Shown: positions 43,217 through 50,737, numbered from the stretch's first letter. The stretch is 64,000 nucleotides of DNA from Oscillospiraceae bacterium (GCA_016288755.1 JAEELE010000137.1:1-64000); one strand, 5' to 3'. Made by a program: numbers and translations. The notes: generated by a model from the letters alone, not told the origin.

Positions 43217-43260
43217 TGCTGCCCCTCCCCGACCGTGAGGGAGGGATCAGAGGGGCAGCA
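43217..43260 (+). other. Hairpin/cruciform after VR
   Basis: TGCTGCCCCT (43217-43226) pairs perfectly with AGGGGCAGCA (43251-43260); an alternative inner CCCTCCC/GGGAGGG stem exists. No T-run. DGRs often need such a structure just after VR for homing. Confidence 0.7.
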
Positions 43261-43294
43261 TTCCATTAGGGCTATTCAGAAAGGATATAAAACT

Positions 43295-43726
43295 ATGTCA
43301 GTACCTGTAAACAAAAGAACAGAAAATAAGCTGCAAGCACTGGCAGACACACTCACAATGACAGCATATACTCTGCAGATGTGCGAAAACGAAAAGGTAT
43401 TTCCGAAGAAATCAAGGTGGACACTTTGTAATAGGATTATTGATGAGTGCTACAAAGCTATTGTAAATATTAAAGTATCAAACAAATATGACATGAAAGA
43501 TGCAGAAATGGCGAAGAAAAGAATTATGCTCCAGCATACTGTATTGATGAATTTTGAAGCGTTATGGGCTTTGATGACGATTGCATTTGAAACATATAGT
43601 ATTCCAAATGACAAGAAAGAAATATGGAGCGGATTGATGCTGACAGCCGAGGACAAAGTAAAAGCGTGGAGAAATAGTGATATAAGGCGATTCAAAGAAC
43701 AATTTGGAAAGTCTTATAAAGATTGA
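43295..43726 (+). CDS. avd: DGR accessory variability protein (Avd), four-helix bundle
   Basis: 143 residues from ATG 43295 (MSVPVNKRTEN) with AAAGGATATAAAACT upstream. Predicted four long helices with basic faces (KSRWTLCNRIIDECYKAIVNI, KAWRNSDIRRFKEQFG, given in parts). It matches the four-helix-bundle Avd/bAvd family in length and placement between VR and TR. Avd forms a pentamer that binds the reverse transcriptase and template RNA and is needed for mutagenic homing. Encoded on the same strand as target and template, but opposite to the reverse transcriptase. Confidence 0.8.
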   Translation: MSVPVNKRTENKLQALADTLTMTAYTLQMCENEKVFPKKSRWTLCNRIIDECYKAIVNIKVSNKYDMKDAEMAKKRIMLQHTVLMNFEALWALMTIAFETYSIPNDKKEIWSGLMLTAEDKVKAWRNSDIRRFKEQFGKSYKD

Positions 43727-43752
43727 TTGTAGGATATATTCTGATATGCTCC

Positions 43753-43860
43753 GGACTCCCTACCCTTCCAACTGCAACAATTTCCGAAATGTCAACACGA
43801 CAGGCGCTTTGAACAACAACAATGCGAACAACAATCTAGGGCTCCCCGCCGCCGATTGCA
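43753..43860 (+). repeat. DGR template repeat (TR)
   Basis: 108 bp, 27 bases after Avd and not part of a gene. Read in the VR frame it is full of AAC/AAT codons (for example five Asn in a row interrupted by Ala), the usual A-rich design that gives wide variation when A is copied at random. Confidence 0.92.
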
Positions 43861-44030
43861 CCTTTCCATAGAACGCGAGATCAAGTAGTCATGTATAATA
43901 TATGATGAAAGCAGTGCGTCAGATGCAAGGAGAATATATCCTGTCCGGTGAGACTCCGGCGAAATAATCTGCCGATGTACTTGCCTTTGTAAAAGGTATT
44001 AGACTATTTGTACGGCAGGTCACATATAAA
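43861..44030 (+). ncRNA. Candidate DGR RNA downstream of TR
   Basis: No gene in this stretch. It contains pairing segments such as CTGCC...GTAC (about 43968) with GTACGGCAG (about 44010). In the BPP-1 DGR the RNA just 3' of TR is needed to prime and position cDNA synthesis, so this region is probably the RNA core. Exact ends unknown. Confidence 0.5.
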
Positions 44031-44034
44031 AGGC

Positions 44035-44063
44035 AGCAGACCGAAGTTTTATTCCGGTCTGCT
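44035..44063. terminator. Bidirectional terminator between TR RNA and reverse transcriptase
   Basis: AGCAGACCG (44035-44043) pairs with CGGTCTGCT (44055-44063); T-rich on the + side (ATGCTTTT) and A-rich on the other. It could end both the TR RNA and the reverse transcriptase mRNA, which converge here. Confidence 0.6.
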
Positions 44064-44070
44064 TATGCTT

Positions 44071-45093
44071 TTATATATAAGTGATTTTATACAAATCACG
44101 AATCTCACTCCAGCAGTTTCCGTGAGACAGATGCGCATTGATTCCCATTAATGAATTGTCAATAACATCGTACTTCATATTACCACTCTTTGCAAGATTT
44201 ACCATTTTACGAAGCTTTCTCTTCCTACGCTTTGACCTCGATTTCTCCTGTGTCATTACAACTTTTCCTGTTTCAGTCAGAATGAATTTCCAGTGAAGAA
44301 ATGTTATTCCGTGTCGGATCGGTTGCAATGATGTTTTATCATTCAGTTCTAATCCGATATCGGAAAGATGATCTCTTATTGCTTCGAGGCAATATTCAAG
44401 ATGCTTTCTATCTTCATGGATCAAAACAAGGTCATCCATATATCGAACATAATGTTTTATATGAAGCTTCTCTTTGATAATATGGTCGAGGTCATCTAGA
44501 ACCGAAAGCGCAATGAGTTGACTGACCTGACTACCTAATCCGATTCCAGTATCTCCGTCGAAGCTGTCTATAATCTGATAGATGTAATTCCTTGCAGTCA
44601 AATCTGGAATGCGCTTATCTATAGCATCTTTTGCATTATCATGCCGGATTGAATCAAAGAAATGGTGAATATCGCATTTCAGATAATATCCAGATACACT
44701 CCGATTTCTGCGGTAGAATTTATGTAGGTGCGTTTTCATTCTGTTTACTGCAAATAGTGTGCCTTTACCGATCTGACAAGCGCAGTTATCATAAATGAAA
44801 TGTTTAGTCAATTCACGGTATACATAATTATCACATAAGCTTCTCTGAAACTGACGGTCTTTGATTCTTGTAGCACAGATTTTCCGCGGTTTTGGCTCGA
44901 ATATATGGAACACCTGATACTCGGATATCTTATATTTATCCATTTTCAATTCATTTATAAGCTTTGCGGTATTCTTTACACCGTTTATTTCATACTGTGT
45001 CACGCTCGTTTTCCATCGAACATTACGACAGGACTTTTTCAATCCTTTATATAGATTCTGAAATGTCAAATACCCTTTTTCCAATACCATCAC
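44071..45093 (-). CDS. DGR reverse transcriptase
   Basis: 340 residues on the - strand. Motif A YYLKCDIHHFFDSI with D141; motif B GLGSQVSQLIA (187-192 GSQVSQ); motif C RYMDD (catalytic D220-D221). The C-terminal third is very basic (SRSKRRKRKLRKM) for RNA binding. No maturase, intron or retron parts are seen. It copies the TR RNA with frequent errors at A. Unusually, it is transcribed toward TR from the other side. Its start at 45093 faces the 45185 gene across a 91-bp shared promoter region. Confidence 0.85.
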   Translation of the reverse strand: MMVLEKGYLTFQNLYKGLKKSCRNVRWKTSVTQYEINGVKNTAKLINELKMDKYKISEYQVFHIFEPKPRKICATRIKDRQFQRSLCDNYVYRELTKHFIYDNCACQIGKGTLFAVNRMKTHLHKFYRRNRSVSGYYLKCDIHHFFDSIRHDNAKDAIDKRIPDLTARNYIYQIIDSFDGDTGIGLGSQVSQLIALSVLDDLDHIIKEKLHIKHYVRYMDDLVLIHEDRKHLEYCLEAIRDHLSDIGLELNDKTSLQPIRHGITFLHWKFILTETGKVVMTQEKSRSKRRKRKLRKMVNLAKSGNMKYDVIDNSLMGINAHLSHGNCWSEIRDLYKITYI

Positions 45094-45095
45094 CG

Positions 45096-45113
45096 AATAA
45101 ATACAAGGTTATT
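45096..45113 (-). promoter_or_regulatory. Possible promoter motif for the reverse transcriptase
   Basis: On the - strand TAACCTTGTATTTATTCG, a weak form of the phage motif close to the reverse transcriptase start. Confidence 0.3.
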
Positions 45114-45123
45114 TCACCAACTG

Positions 45124-45144
45124 AAACCTTATATAATATAGTAT
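45124..45144 (+). promoter_or_regulatory. Phage-type promoter motif
   Basis: AAACCTTATATAATATAGTAT, 40 bases before the next ATG. A TATCGG/CCGATA hairpin lies between it and the ribosome site GGAGAG. Confidence 0.6.
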
Positions 45145-45184
45145 CGGAAATATACTTTTAACCCGATAGGAGAGTGATTTTCTT

Positions 45185-47806
45185 ATGCCTAGAGTTTTGT
45201 ATAATGAAGGTAGAGTAGTAGGTTATTCTGCTTATGAAATCTATATGCGCCATGCTTTGACTGCTGATCCTGATGCTACTCCGGCGAGTGAGGCTGAATG
45301 GCTTGCATCTACGCTCGGATTCGGATCTTCTATGCTGCTGTATGTCGAAGCAGAAGCTGATTCTGTTTCTGGACCGCATTATGTTGAATATGAGCTTCCT
45401 GCTACATCAAGACTCTGCGGATCCAATACGATTTTCGGCTCTCTGTTTATCGGTGCAGGAGATGAGAATACCTGGTCGGAAAAGGTCACGGACTACGGGC
45501 AGCTCATCTCTAATAATTCTACTGCAAGCCCTACATCTTCAAGCATTCCGACTCAGACTATCACTGATGTTACACAGGATCTGACTGATGAGATCCGGGA
45601 TTTCTCGAAGATCATTGACGGTGTTGTGATCCAGCAGGGCACATGGACAGCGACAAGCAGTACTCCGACAAAAGATCTTGTACCGGATTTTACAGATAAG
45701 CCGAAAGTCAGACTGCAACTGAAAGACCGCATCACGACCGGATTCTATCTCCTGCTTTCTGGGTTTACCGATAGCGGAGTGATTTATGGTGTTTCTGCTA
45801 CTACTGGATCGACAAGCACATCGGATCCTCAGAATGGAGATTTTCTCGGACCGGCTGCATTTCCGTGGGCGGCTAAAATCATCTTTTCATTACCTACCGC
45901 AGCGATTGCGAATTTCGGAGTAGCCAGCTATACAAGACAGTTCCCGTCAGATGTTTCCGCGCTGACATCTGAATACAGTTCGATCATCGACATGGACTCT
46001 GCGAATGTGACTACATACTATACTTCAAACGATACCGCATCAAAGGTCGATGTCACAGTTTCAGATGTTTCTACAATCCAGACCGGGCTTGCAGTTTTAG
46101 CTACAAGAGGGATCACAGGCACAGTCGATGGGGTTTCAGGTGTAACACTTCCCCCTGATATGCTCGGCGGATCAATGACTGCTACAGGCACAATCCCGTT
46201 CGGACCCATTGCATCTTATTCTCCATATTCTCTGCATCTGTTTAACGGAGATATCGCAGATACAACAGCAGATAGTCCTGTTCTGAAAGCAAAGCTGCTC
46301 GAATCATTTGCTGCCGGAGCGTACAGCTTTGTCCGTGATGATTCAAGTCTTGTCGTTTATGAGATTGACCGAGTGACAAATCCATCCAGTCCTGCGCTTA
46401 TTCCTGTTTCAGACAATGTAGTCGATAACGCGAATGTGCTTCAAATCTACAATACTGGATATGTGTATCTCCGCAGACAGGCATCCGGTGGCGGTGTTCC
46501 GTCAGCAGAGGATCTCCAGAGTGTTTCATCGTTCACGGTCAATCAGCAGATCTATGGATATGTTTCTGACGAATTTCTTTCAATCTGCCTGACATCTTCG
46601 GAAGTCACTTCAAGATTCCTGACCGGAGGCTCTGCTACATGGATGCTGAATAGTAGCATCTTCCTGACGATGTATAATCAGCTTGAATTTGACAGAAACG
46701 GAAACCGCATCTATGGTGTGAACGGTGCAAATTCCCCCTATGTCTATTTCCTGATGGCAATAAACGGCGGATATGTCGGACCGTCACAGAATATGTTTCT
46801 CGTGCCAGTTGAAAAGAATACACACCGCATATCGGTCATGATCCCGGCGGCTAGCACGATTCAGATTGATTCTGAAACTCCGCTCGGAATTGACTGCACA
46901 TCGAAGCTTGATTATCTCGGATCATGGTGGAATGCAACTAGCTTCAATGCAAGCGATCCGAATCTCGGAACATGGGGTCCGTTTATTGACCATCCGCTCC
47001 AGAGAGTAGCAATCCCGAACATTGATGCCTACTATCAGCCGAATGCGCTTGTGCCGAAGCCTCCTGCATCATATGGATATGACTACCGGCAGTGGTATAA
47101 AGACACAAAGGTATTCAATAACCTCATCGGCTCTGCTGTATGGGCGGCAAAGGGCATTGATGATTCCTATAAATCTCTGTCTATCCAGGATTTCATCATG
47201 AAAGCCGCTACAAACTATATCGGATATCCGATGGACTCCGATCAGGCAAAGCGCAGTCATGGGGCATCATTGAATTTTGACAGATACATCATGAGTAAAA
47301 CAGTCATTGATGCAACTATCGCCGGAGGATATTCTACGGTCGATGATGCTACAGTGTTCAATGTTTCTCTCAAAGCAGATCTTTACATCAAGGCAAAGAT
47401 TGAGGATCAGCATTTCTTCTCACCGGCAGCACTCCGATTCTATGCAGTCACATGGTCTGGAGATACTTCTACGATCAGCACAGATGAGTCTACAGATACT
47501 TATATTTCAACAGAGCATGAACTCTGGAGCGCAATCGGTCAGTCTGGTACACATAAGACTACATCGGTGTCTCTCACCGATCAGGCAGGAAATCCTCTTC
47601 CGCTTGTCGGATCATCCGGAGATATTACGGTCGATAAGGTCACATGGAATGACCTGCTTGACGCGCTGAATCACAATAAATCTCTTGATCTGCTCGGAAC
47701 ATCTATGACCTCGATGAAAACCGCGATTGATGCGATGACCGTAGATACAAACTACTACATCAAGAAAAATTCAGATGGTACGATTTCATTTGTACCGGTG
47801 GAGTGA
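45185..47806 (+). CDS. Large virion protein, fibre or whisker-like, unassigned
   Basis: 873 residues, ATG after GATAGGAGAGTGATTTTCTT. Beta-rich, Ser/Thr/Asp/Tyr rich, without signal peptide. Blocks of alternating strands (VRLQLKDRITTGFYLLLSGF, GNRIYGVNGANSPYVYFLM) and a helical part near residues 610-690. It lies after the DGR but has no sequence like TR, so it is not a second target. It could be a second fibre or a baseplate component. It does not match the large protein at 2748. No family recognised. Confidence 0.45.
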   Translation: MPRVLYNEGRVVGYSAYEIYMRHALTADPDATPASEAEWLASTLGFGSSMLLYVEAEADSVSGPHYVEYELPATSRLCGSNTIFGSLFIGAGDENTWSEKVTDYGQLISNNSTASPTSSSIPTQTITDVTQDLTDEIRDFSKIIDGVVIQQGTWTATSSTPTKDLVPDFTDKPKVRLQLKDRITTGFYLLLSGFTDSGVIYGVSATTGSTSTSDPQNGDFLGPAAFPWAAKIIFSLPTAAIANFGVASYTRQFPSDVSALTSEYSSIIDMDSANVTTYYTSNDTASKVDVTVSDVSTIQTGLAVLATRGITGTVDGVSGVTLPPDMLGGSMTATGTIPFGPIASYSPYSLHLFNGDIADTTADSPVLKAKLLESFAAGAYSFVRDDSSLVVYEIDRVTNPSSPALIPVSDNVVDNANVLQIYNTGYVYLRRQASGGGVPSAEDLQSVSSFTVNQQIYGYVSDEFLSICLTSSEVTSRFLTGGSATWMLNSSIFLTMYNQLEFDRNGNRIYGVNGANSPYVYFLMAINGGYVGPSQNMFLVPVEKNTHRISVMIPAASTIQIDSETPLGIDCTSKLDYLGSWWNATSFNASDPNLGTWGPFIDHPLQRVAIPNIDAYYQPNALVPKPPASYGYDYRQWYKDTKVFNNLIGSAVWAAKGIDDSYKSLSIQDFIMKAATNYIGYPMDSDQAKRSHGASLNFDRYIMSKTVIDATIAGGYSTVDDATVFNVSLKADLYIKAKIEDQHFFSPAALRFYAVTWSGDTSTISTDESTDTYISTEHELWSAIGQSGTHKTTSVSLTDQAGNPLPLVGSSGDITVDKVTWNDLLDALNHNKSLDLLGTSMTSMKTAIDAMTVDTNYYIKKNSDGTISFVPVE

Positions 47807-47812
47807 TGACAG

Positions 47813-48226
47813 ATGAAGAGATATATCAGATGTATCAATCTGAAACTTGATCCGAAAAAGACTCCGCTCACGAGATTAGTCAAAGACCTCGGGAATGAGA
47901 TGTATAAGAAACTGTACGGCAAAGAAAAGCGGCAGTCCAGCTCAGATACGTTTGATGTATGGACTACGCTGTTGTATCATCTCAAAGAGGAATTTGGCGG
48001 TGATCCGAATGAAGTTAAAGATATGACGATCAATGTCAACCTCACAACCTATTCCAATAAGATTCGCGTGAATACGATTGAAGTATCTCCCGATGAGAGA
48101 ACACTCGGATGCGATTTTTTCACTCCGGCAACCTATTCGGACATCACAAGCTTGTCGAATGCAATTTACAAGAAAATATCTCAGCGGATTCGAAATGCTT
48201 ATGAGGATTATGTCATCCTATTTTAA
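47813..48226 (+). CDS. Small tagged protein, unknown
   Basis: 137 residues, starting MKRYIRCI, seven bases after the preceding stop. The body is alpha/beta (VKDLGNEMYKKLYG, DMTINVNLTTYSNKIRVNTI). It carries the N-terminal tag otherwise found at 27.7-36 kb, here placed after a virion protein gene. No family recognised. Confidence 0.45.
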   Translation: MKRYIRCINLKLDPKKTPLTRLVKDLGNEMYKKLYGKEKRQSSSDTFDVWTTLLYHLKEEFGGDPNEVKDMTINVNLTTYSNKIRVNTIEVSPDERTLGCDFFTPATYSDITSLSNAIYKKISQRIRNAYEDYVILF

Positions 48227-48243
48227 CAAAAGGCGGTGCAGAT

Positions 48244-49113
48244 ATGATTGATGTCAAAGAATTTGCAGAGGCAATGCATATTCTAGGCTTTTACCAGATC
48301 GATGATGCATTCTCGATGAATCGGTCAGTCGGTAAATCAAAAGTATCTGCATCAGCTTTTCTGCAAGGCGATTCTATTGTTCTGAAATACTGGATCAATG
48401 GAAAGAAAATCAATGGATCGACTGAGCGTTCTATCGAATCAGCTATGATGTCGATTGAAACGACTCTCAATGAATATGGCTGGACTGCATTTGAAGCTGC
48501 AAAGACACCCTGCAAAAGGCTGATGCAGAATATTCTGGCTGCGATCAATACACAGGATCTGTCAAGTAGACTGTTTCGTGTCAAGTCATCTAATGTCTGG
48601 GCATACAGACTGTTTATGAAGAGCAGAAAAGACAAGACCGGAGATCTGATTGTTCAATTCAAAGATCGGAACGGCGGAGCAGGAGATGTATATCAGTATT
48701 ATGATGTGCCGTTCACACTGTTCCGCAAATGGCAGGCTACTACATCAAAGGGTCATTTCTTTTGGAAATATATCAGAAACTACTATAAATACTCGAAGCT
48801 GACCGGAGATAAGCGAGGAAAACTTGCCAATGCAGTCAATAATATCGTGAAGAAAATGCCGAATATCCAGTTTATGCTGAAATATGTCGGAGAATTTCTC
48901 GATGGATCAATCAGCCGAGAAGAATTTGACACTGATCTGATTGAATACTGGAATATGTGTAATGATGACATGGCCGCCGAGGATTCCGATTTCACAAGAG
49001 CGTTTTCTGATGATATCGTTAAAATGACTCAGCGGATGAAGAATCATGATGATGAGGCTCTGCGCGATGTCCTGTCCAGGAATATTAGATCTGTCAAGAG
49101 AATCCTGCAATGA
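48244..49113 (+). CDS. KTSC-domain protein
   Basis: 289 residues, ATG after AAAGGCGGTGCAGAT. Residues 112-180 contain a KTSC domain: SSNVWAYRLF, DLIVQFKD then YQYYDVPFTLFRKWQ and SKGHFFWKYIRNYY. The KTSC domain is a short conserved unit in phage and bacterial proteins, suspected to bind nucleic acid. The remainder is helical and unlike known families. The gene is the last + strand phage gene, followed by a bidirectional terminator. Confidence 0.6.
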   Translation: MIDVKEFAEAMHILGFYQIDDAFSMNRSVGKSKVSASAFLQGDSIVLKYWINGKKINGSTERSIESAMMSIETTLNEYGWTAFEAAKTPCKRLMQNILAAINTQDLSSRLFRVKSSNVWAYRLFMKSRKDKTGDLIVQFKDRNGGAGDVYQYYDVPFTLFRKWQATTSKGHFFWKYIRNYYKYSKLTGDKRGKLANAVNNIVKKMPNIQFMLKYVGEFLDGSISREEFDTDLIEYWNMCNDDMAAEDSDFTRAFSDDIVKMTQRMKNHDDEALRDVLSRNIRSVKRILQ

Positions 49114-49116
49114 TAA

Positions 49117-49155
49117 AAAAAAACCGACTCTGTATATGTGCAGAGTCGGTTTTCT
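49117..49155. terminator. Bidirectional terminator
   Basis: ACCGACTCTG (49123-49132) pairs with CAGAGTCGGT (49141-49150), with A-run on one side and T-run on the other. It ends both the KTSC gene (+) and the sigma-like gene (-). Confidence 0.8.
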
Positions 49156-49156
49156 A

Positions 49157-49885
49157 TCATAGGTTTTCTGTCAATCTTGCATGTAGCATTTTCAAAGCAC
49201 GAGGCAAAGCTGCTTTCAATTCTTCTACTGGTATTGTTAAAAGATCGGATAATTCAAATAGATCCATGTCAGTGAGCCTGGATTCACGCTCGATCATTTC
49301 TTGTATAAGCATCTCTTCTATCGAATTATATCTAGTATTTAGATATCTGTCTGTAGAGGTTTCATGAGTCCTATCTGGGATATACTCCTCATACTCGGTG
49401 ATGTCAGATGGCATATTTTTACCGAGGATAACGCACAATGCTGTAGCATCTTCCGGAGATAACTTGGCTTTTGAAATATCACTGTAGGTCACATCGGTCC
49501 ATTTTTTACCTAACTGCTCTGCAACTTTAAGGCACAACTGCCTCTTGATCGTGTAACTCACAGGATTCAAATGTCTCTGTATCTCCTCTGAAATTCTCGG
49601 TTTGAAGAATACGGCGAATGACAAGTCACCGCGGTATTTCGGAGTCCATTTGTATTTCCACCACATTTGAAGGAAAGACAGTAGCGCGGTTTGAAGCTTA
49701 TCCTCAAAATCAGCACCTTCGACAAAGGTATTTGATGCGACATACTTGAAAAACTGATAATTGATCTCGATAATCTCATCCCTGACAGCATAACAGGCTT
49801 TCCTGGCTTCCAGCTCCATAGGCAGAGAGTCATATAATTCCGCAGTCCTGCGCTTGACATATTCTCTGCCGTATGATTTACTCAT
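49157..49885 (-). CDS. Sigma-70-like phage transcription factor
   Basis: 242 residues from ATG at 49885 (MSKSYGRE), with GAGGAG eight bases upstream; GTG 49894 overlaps that site. Residues 58-115 resemble sigma region 2: FEDKLQTALLSFLQMWWKY, then LSFAVFFKPRISEEIQRHL. The end (MDLFELSDLLTIPVEELKAALPRALKML, in parts) resembles region 4. Region 2 would contact the -10-like phage motif found upstream of many genes, including its own promoter. I infer it directs phage (probably late) transcription. The match is by pattern, not database search. Confidence 0.6.
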   Translation of the reverse strand: MSKSYGREYVKRRTAELYDSLPMELEARKACYAVRDEIIEINYQFFKYVASNTFVEGADFEDKLQTALLSFLQMWWKYKWTPKYRGDLSFAVFFKPRISEEIQRHLNPVSYTIKRQLCLKVAEQLGKKWTDVTYSDISKAKLSPEDATALCVILGKNMPSDITEYEEYIPDRTHETSTDRYLNTRYNSIEEMLIQEMIERESRLTDMDLFELSDLLTIPVEELKAALPRALKMLHARLTENL

Positions 49886-49923
49886 TTCTATCACTCCTCA
49901 CAGCAGAAAAAGCGAATACTACT

Positions 49924-49941
49924 CCAACTTATTAAAGGTTA
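49924..49941 (-). promoter_or_regulatory. Promoter motif for the sigma-like gene
   Basis: On the - strand TAACCTTTAATAAGTTGG, 39 bases before the sigma-like start. Close to the phage motif, so self-activation is possible. Confidence 0.45.
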
Positions 49942-49947
49942 GATGAT

Positions 49948-50190
49948 TCAATCAATAGCATCATCTTCAAAGTAGGATTCGATATCCCATTTTCGGCATC
50001 TCCCGAGTGATTGAAAGTATGGTATAGAATGAAAGTATTGAACTGACACGCCCATAGCTTTTGAGCATTCTTTTGCAGTAGCCGCAGCCGCTACCAATGC
50101 TCCGGTTTTCTTATTCCATACACAGTATCGCTTGAAATTCCTCCCGTCTTTAGATTTCTTGTGCCCGGAAAACGAATCGTGCTTCCTCAT
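49948..50190 (-). CDS. Small putative DNA-binding protein
   Basis: 80 residues from ATG at 50190 (MRKHDSF), with GGGGAGGTGAGG upstream. Residues 40-60 (TAKECSKAMGVSVQYFHS) have a helix-turn-helix pattern like those in NUMOD or HNH-associated proteins, and the N-terminus is basic. No nuclease residues visible. It may control the phage end region or the sigma-like gene that follows it. Confidence 0.4.
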   Translation of the reverse strand: MRKHDSFSGHKKSKDGRNFKRYCVWNKKTGALVAAAATAKECSKAMGVSVQYFHSIPYFQSLGRCRKWDIESYFEDDAID

Positions 50191-50224
50191 GATCCTCACC
50201 TCCCCTTGTCAAAATAGTAGAGTA

Positions 50225-50242
50225 CCTACTATATATAACGCG
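50225..50242 (-). promoter_or_regulatory. Phage-type promoter motif
   Basis: On the - strand CGCGTTATATATAGTAGG, one of the closest matches to the consensus, driving the small DNA-binding gene. Confidence 0.6.
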
Positions 50243-50270
50243 GGAAATTCTGTCATTTGCACAAAAAAAA

Positions 50271-50297
50271 ACAGGCTATGGTCGATCCATAGCCTGT
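50271..50297. terminator. Terminator hairpin at the end of the phage
   Basis: ACAGGCTATGG (50271-50281) pairs perfectly with CCATAGCCTGT (50287-50297), with an A-run before and GTTATTTT after, so it could work in both directions. Confidence 0.7.
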
Positions 50298-50451
50298 GTT
50301 ATTTTCGATTGTAATACGGTTTCAACTGTGCGATTTAGACATCATTGAGCATCAAAATCTGTCATACCTCTGTCATATGTTAAAAGAAATATCTTTCCTA
50401 ATCATGAAATATGCTTCAAAATGAGGAAGAATCTTTCCTAACAAATGATAA

Positions 50452-50492
50452 GAAAAAAGGCGCATCTACGAAGAATTTATCGCAGATACGCC
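50452..50492 (-). terminator. Terminator of the tRNA operon
   Basis: On the - strand GGCGTATCTGCG / CGTAGATGCGCC (50459-50492, two G-T pairs) followed by six T (50452-50458). It lies just after tRNA-Gly. Confidence 0.7.
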
Positions 50493-50517
50493 CTAAAAAA
50501 GGAAATAAATCGCGTGA

Positions 50518-50588
50518 AGCAGGTGAAGGGAATCGAACCCTCAACCTCAGCTTGGGAAGCTGATGTTTTGCCACTAAACTACACCTGC
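50518..50588 (-). tRNA. tRNA-Gly(CCC)
   Basis: Acceptor GCAGGTG pairs with CACCTGC; anticodon loop TTCCCAA (anticodon CCC, T33 present); T-loop TTCGATT; discriminator U73, as usual for bacterial tRNA-Gly. CCA is not encoded. Its 3' end faces the phage DNA, so the phage may have integrated at this end. Confidence 0.95.
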
Positions 50589-50596
50589 GAATGAAA

Positions 50597-50622
50597 AACC
50601 CTCATACGCTGGTATGAGGGTT
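50597..50622. other. Hairpin between the two tRNA genes
   Basis: CCCTCATAC and GTATGAGGG form a perfect nine-base stem with an A-rich 5' flank. It may guide tRNA processing. Confidence 0.5.
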
Positions 50623-50625
50623 CAG

Positions 50626-50709
50626 TGCGGATAAGAGGACTTGAACCTCCATGATATTGCTATCACATGGACCTGAACCATGCGCGTCTGCCAATTCCGC
50701 CATATCCGC
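50626..50709 (-). tRNA. tRNA-Leu(CAG)
   Basis: Acceptor GCGGATA pairs with TATCCGC, A73 present; anticodon loop TTCAGGT (anticodon CAG); long class II variable arm; T-loop TTCAAGT. Transcribed before tRNA-Gly from the promoter at 50738-50766. Confidence 0.95.
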
Positions 50710-50737
50710 ATCTGCCGTCTTCCCTGACGACTTCCCT

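Larger units (their letters stand above)
50191..50517. other. Gene-free stretch between last phage gene and tRNA-Gly
   Basis: About 330 bases. Contents: the phage promoter (50225-50242), a bidirectional terminator (50271-50297), short direct repeats (CTGTCATA twice near 50355; ATCTTTCCTAA twice near 50390 and 50431), and the tRNA terminator (50452-50492). The phage/host boundary should lie here or in the tRNA 3' end. The short repeats could be integrase arm sites. Confidence 0.45.

Noticed and set aside
43217..43260. Hairpin after VR as a transcription terminator
   Set aside because: No T-run follows and Avd, 34 bases later, has no promoter motif of its own; better explained as the DGR post-VR structure.
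44071..45093. Reverse transcriptase as group II intron maturase or retron
   Set aside because: No maturase or endonuclease domain, no intron ends, no msr/msd-like RNA; VR/TR pair and Avd identify a DGR.
45185..47806. Second DGR target in the large gene after the reverse transcriptase
   Set aside because: No stretch resembling TR is seen at its 3' end or elsewhere in it.
1..50300. Stop-codon recoding in the phage
   Set aside because: Genes end normally with TAA, TAG or TGA and no in-frame TAG or TGA interrupts a recognised domain.
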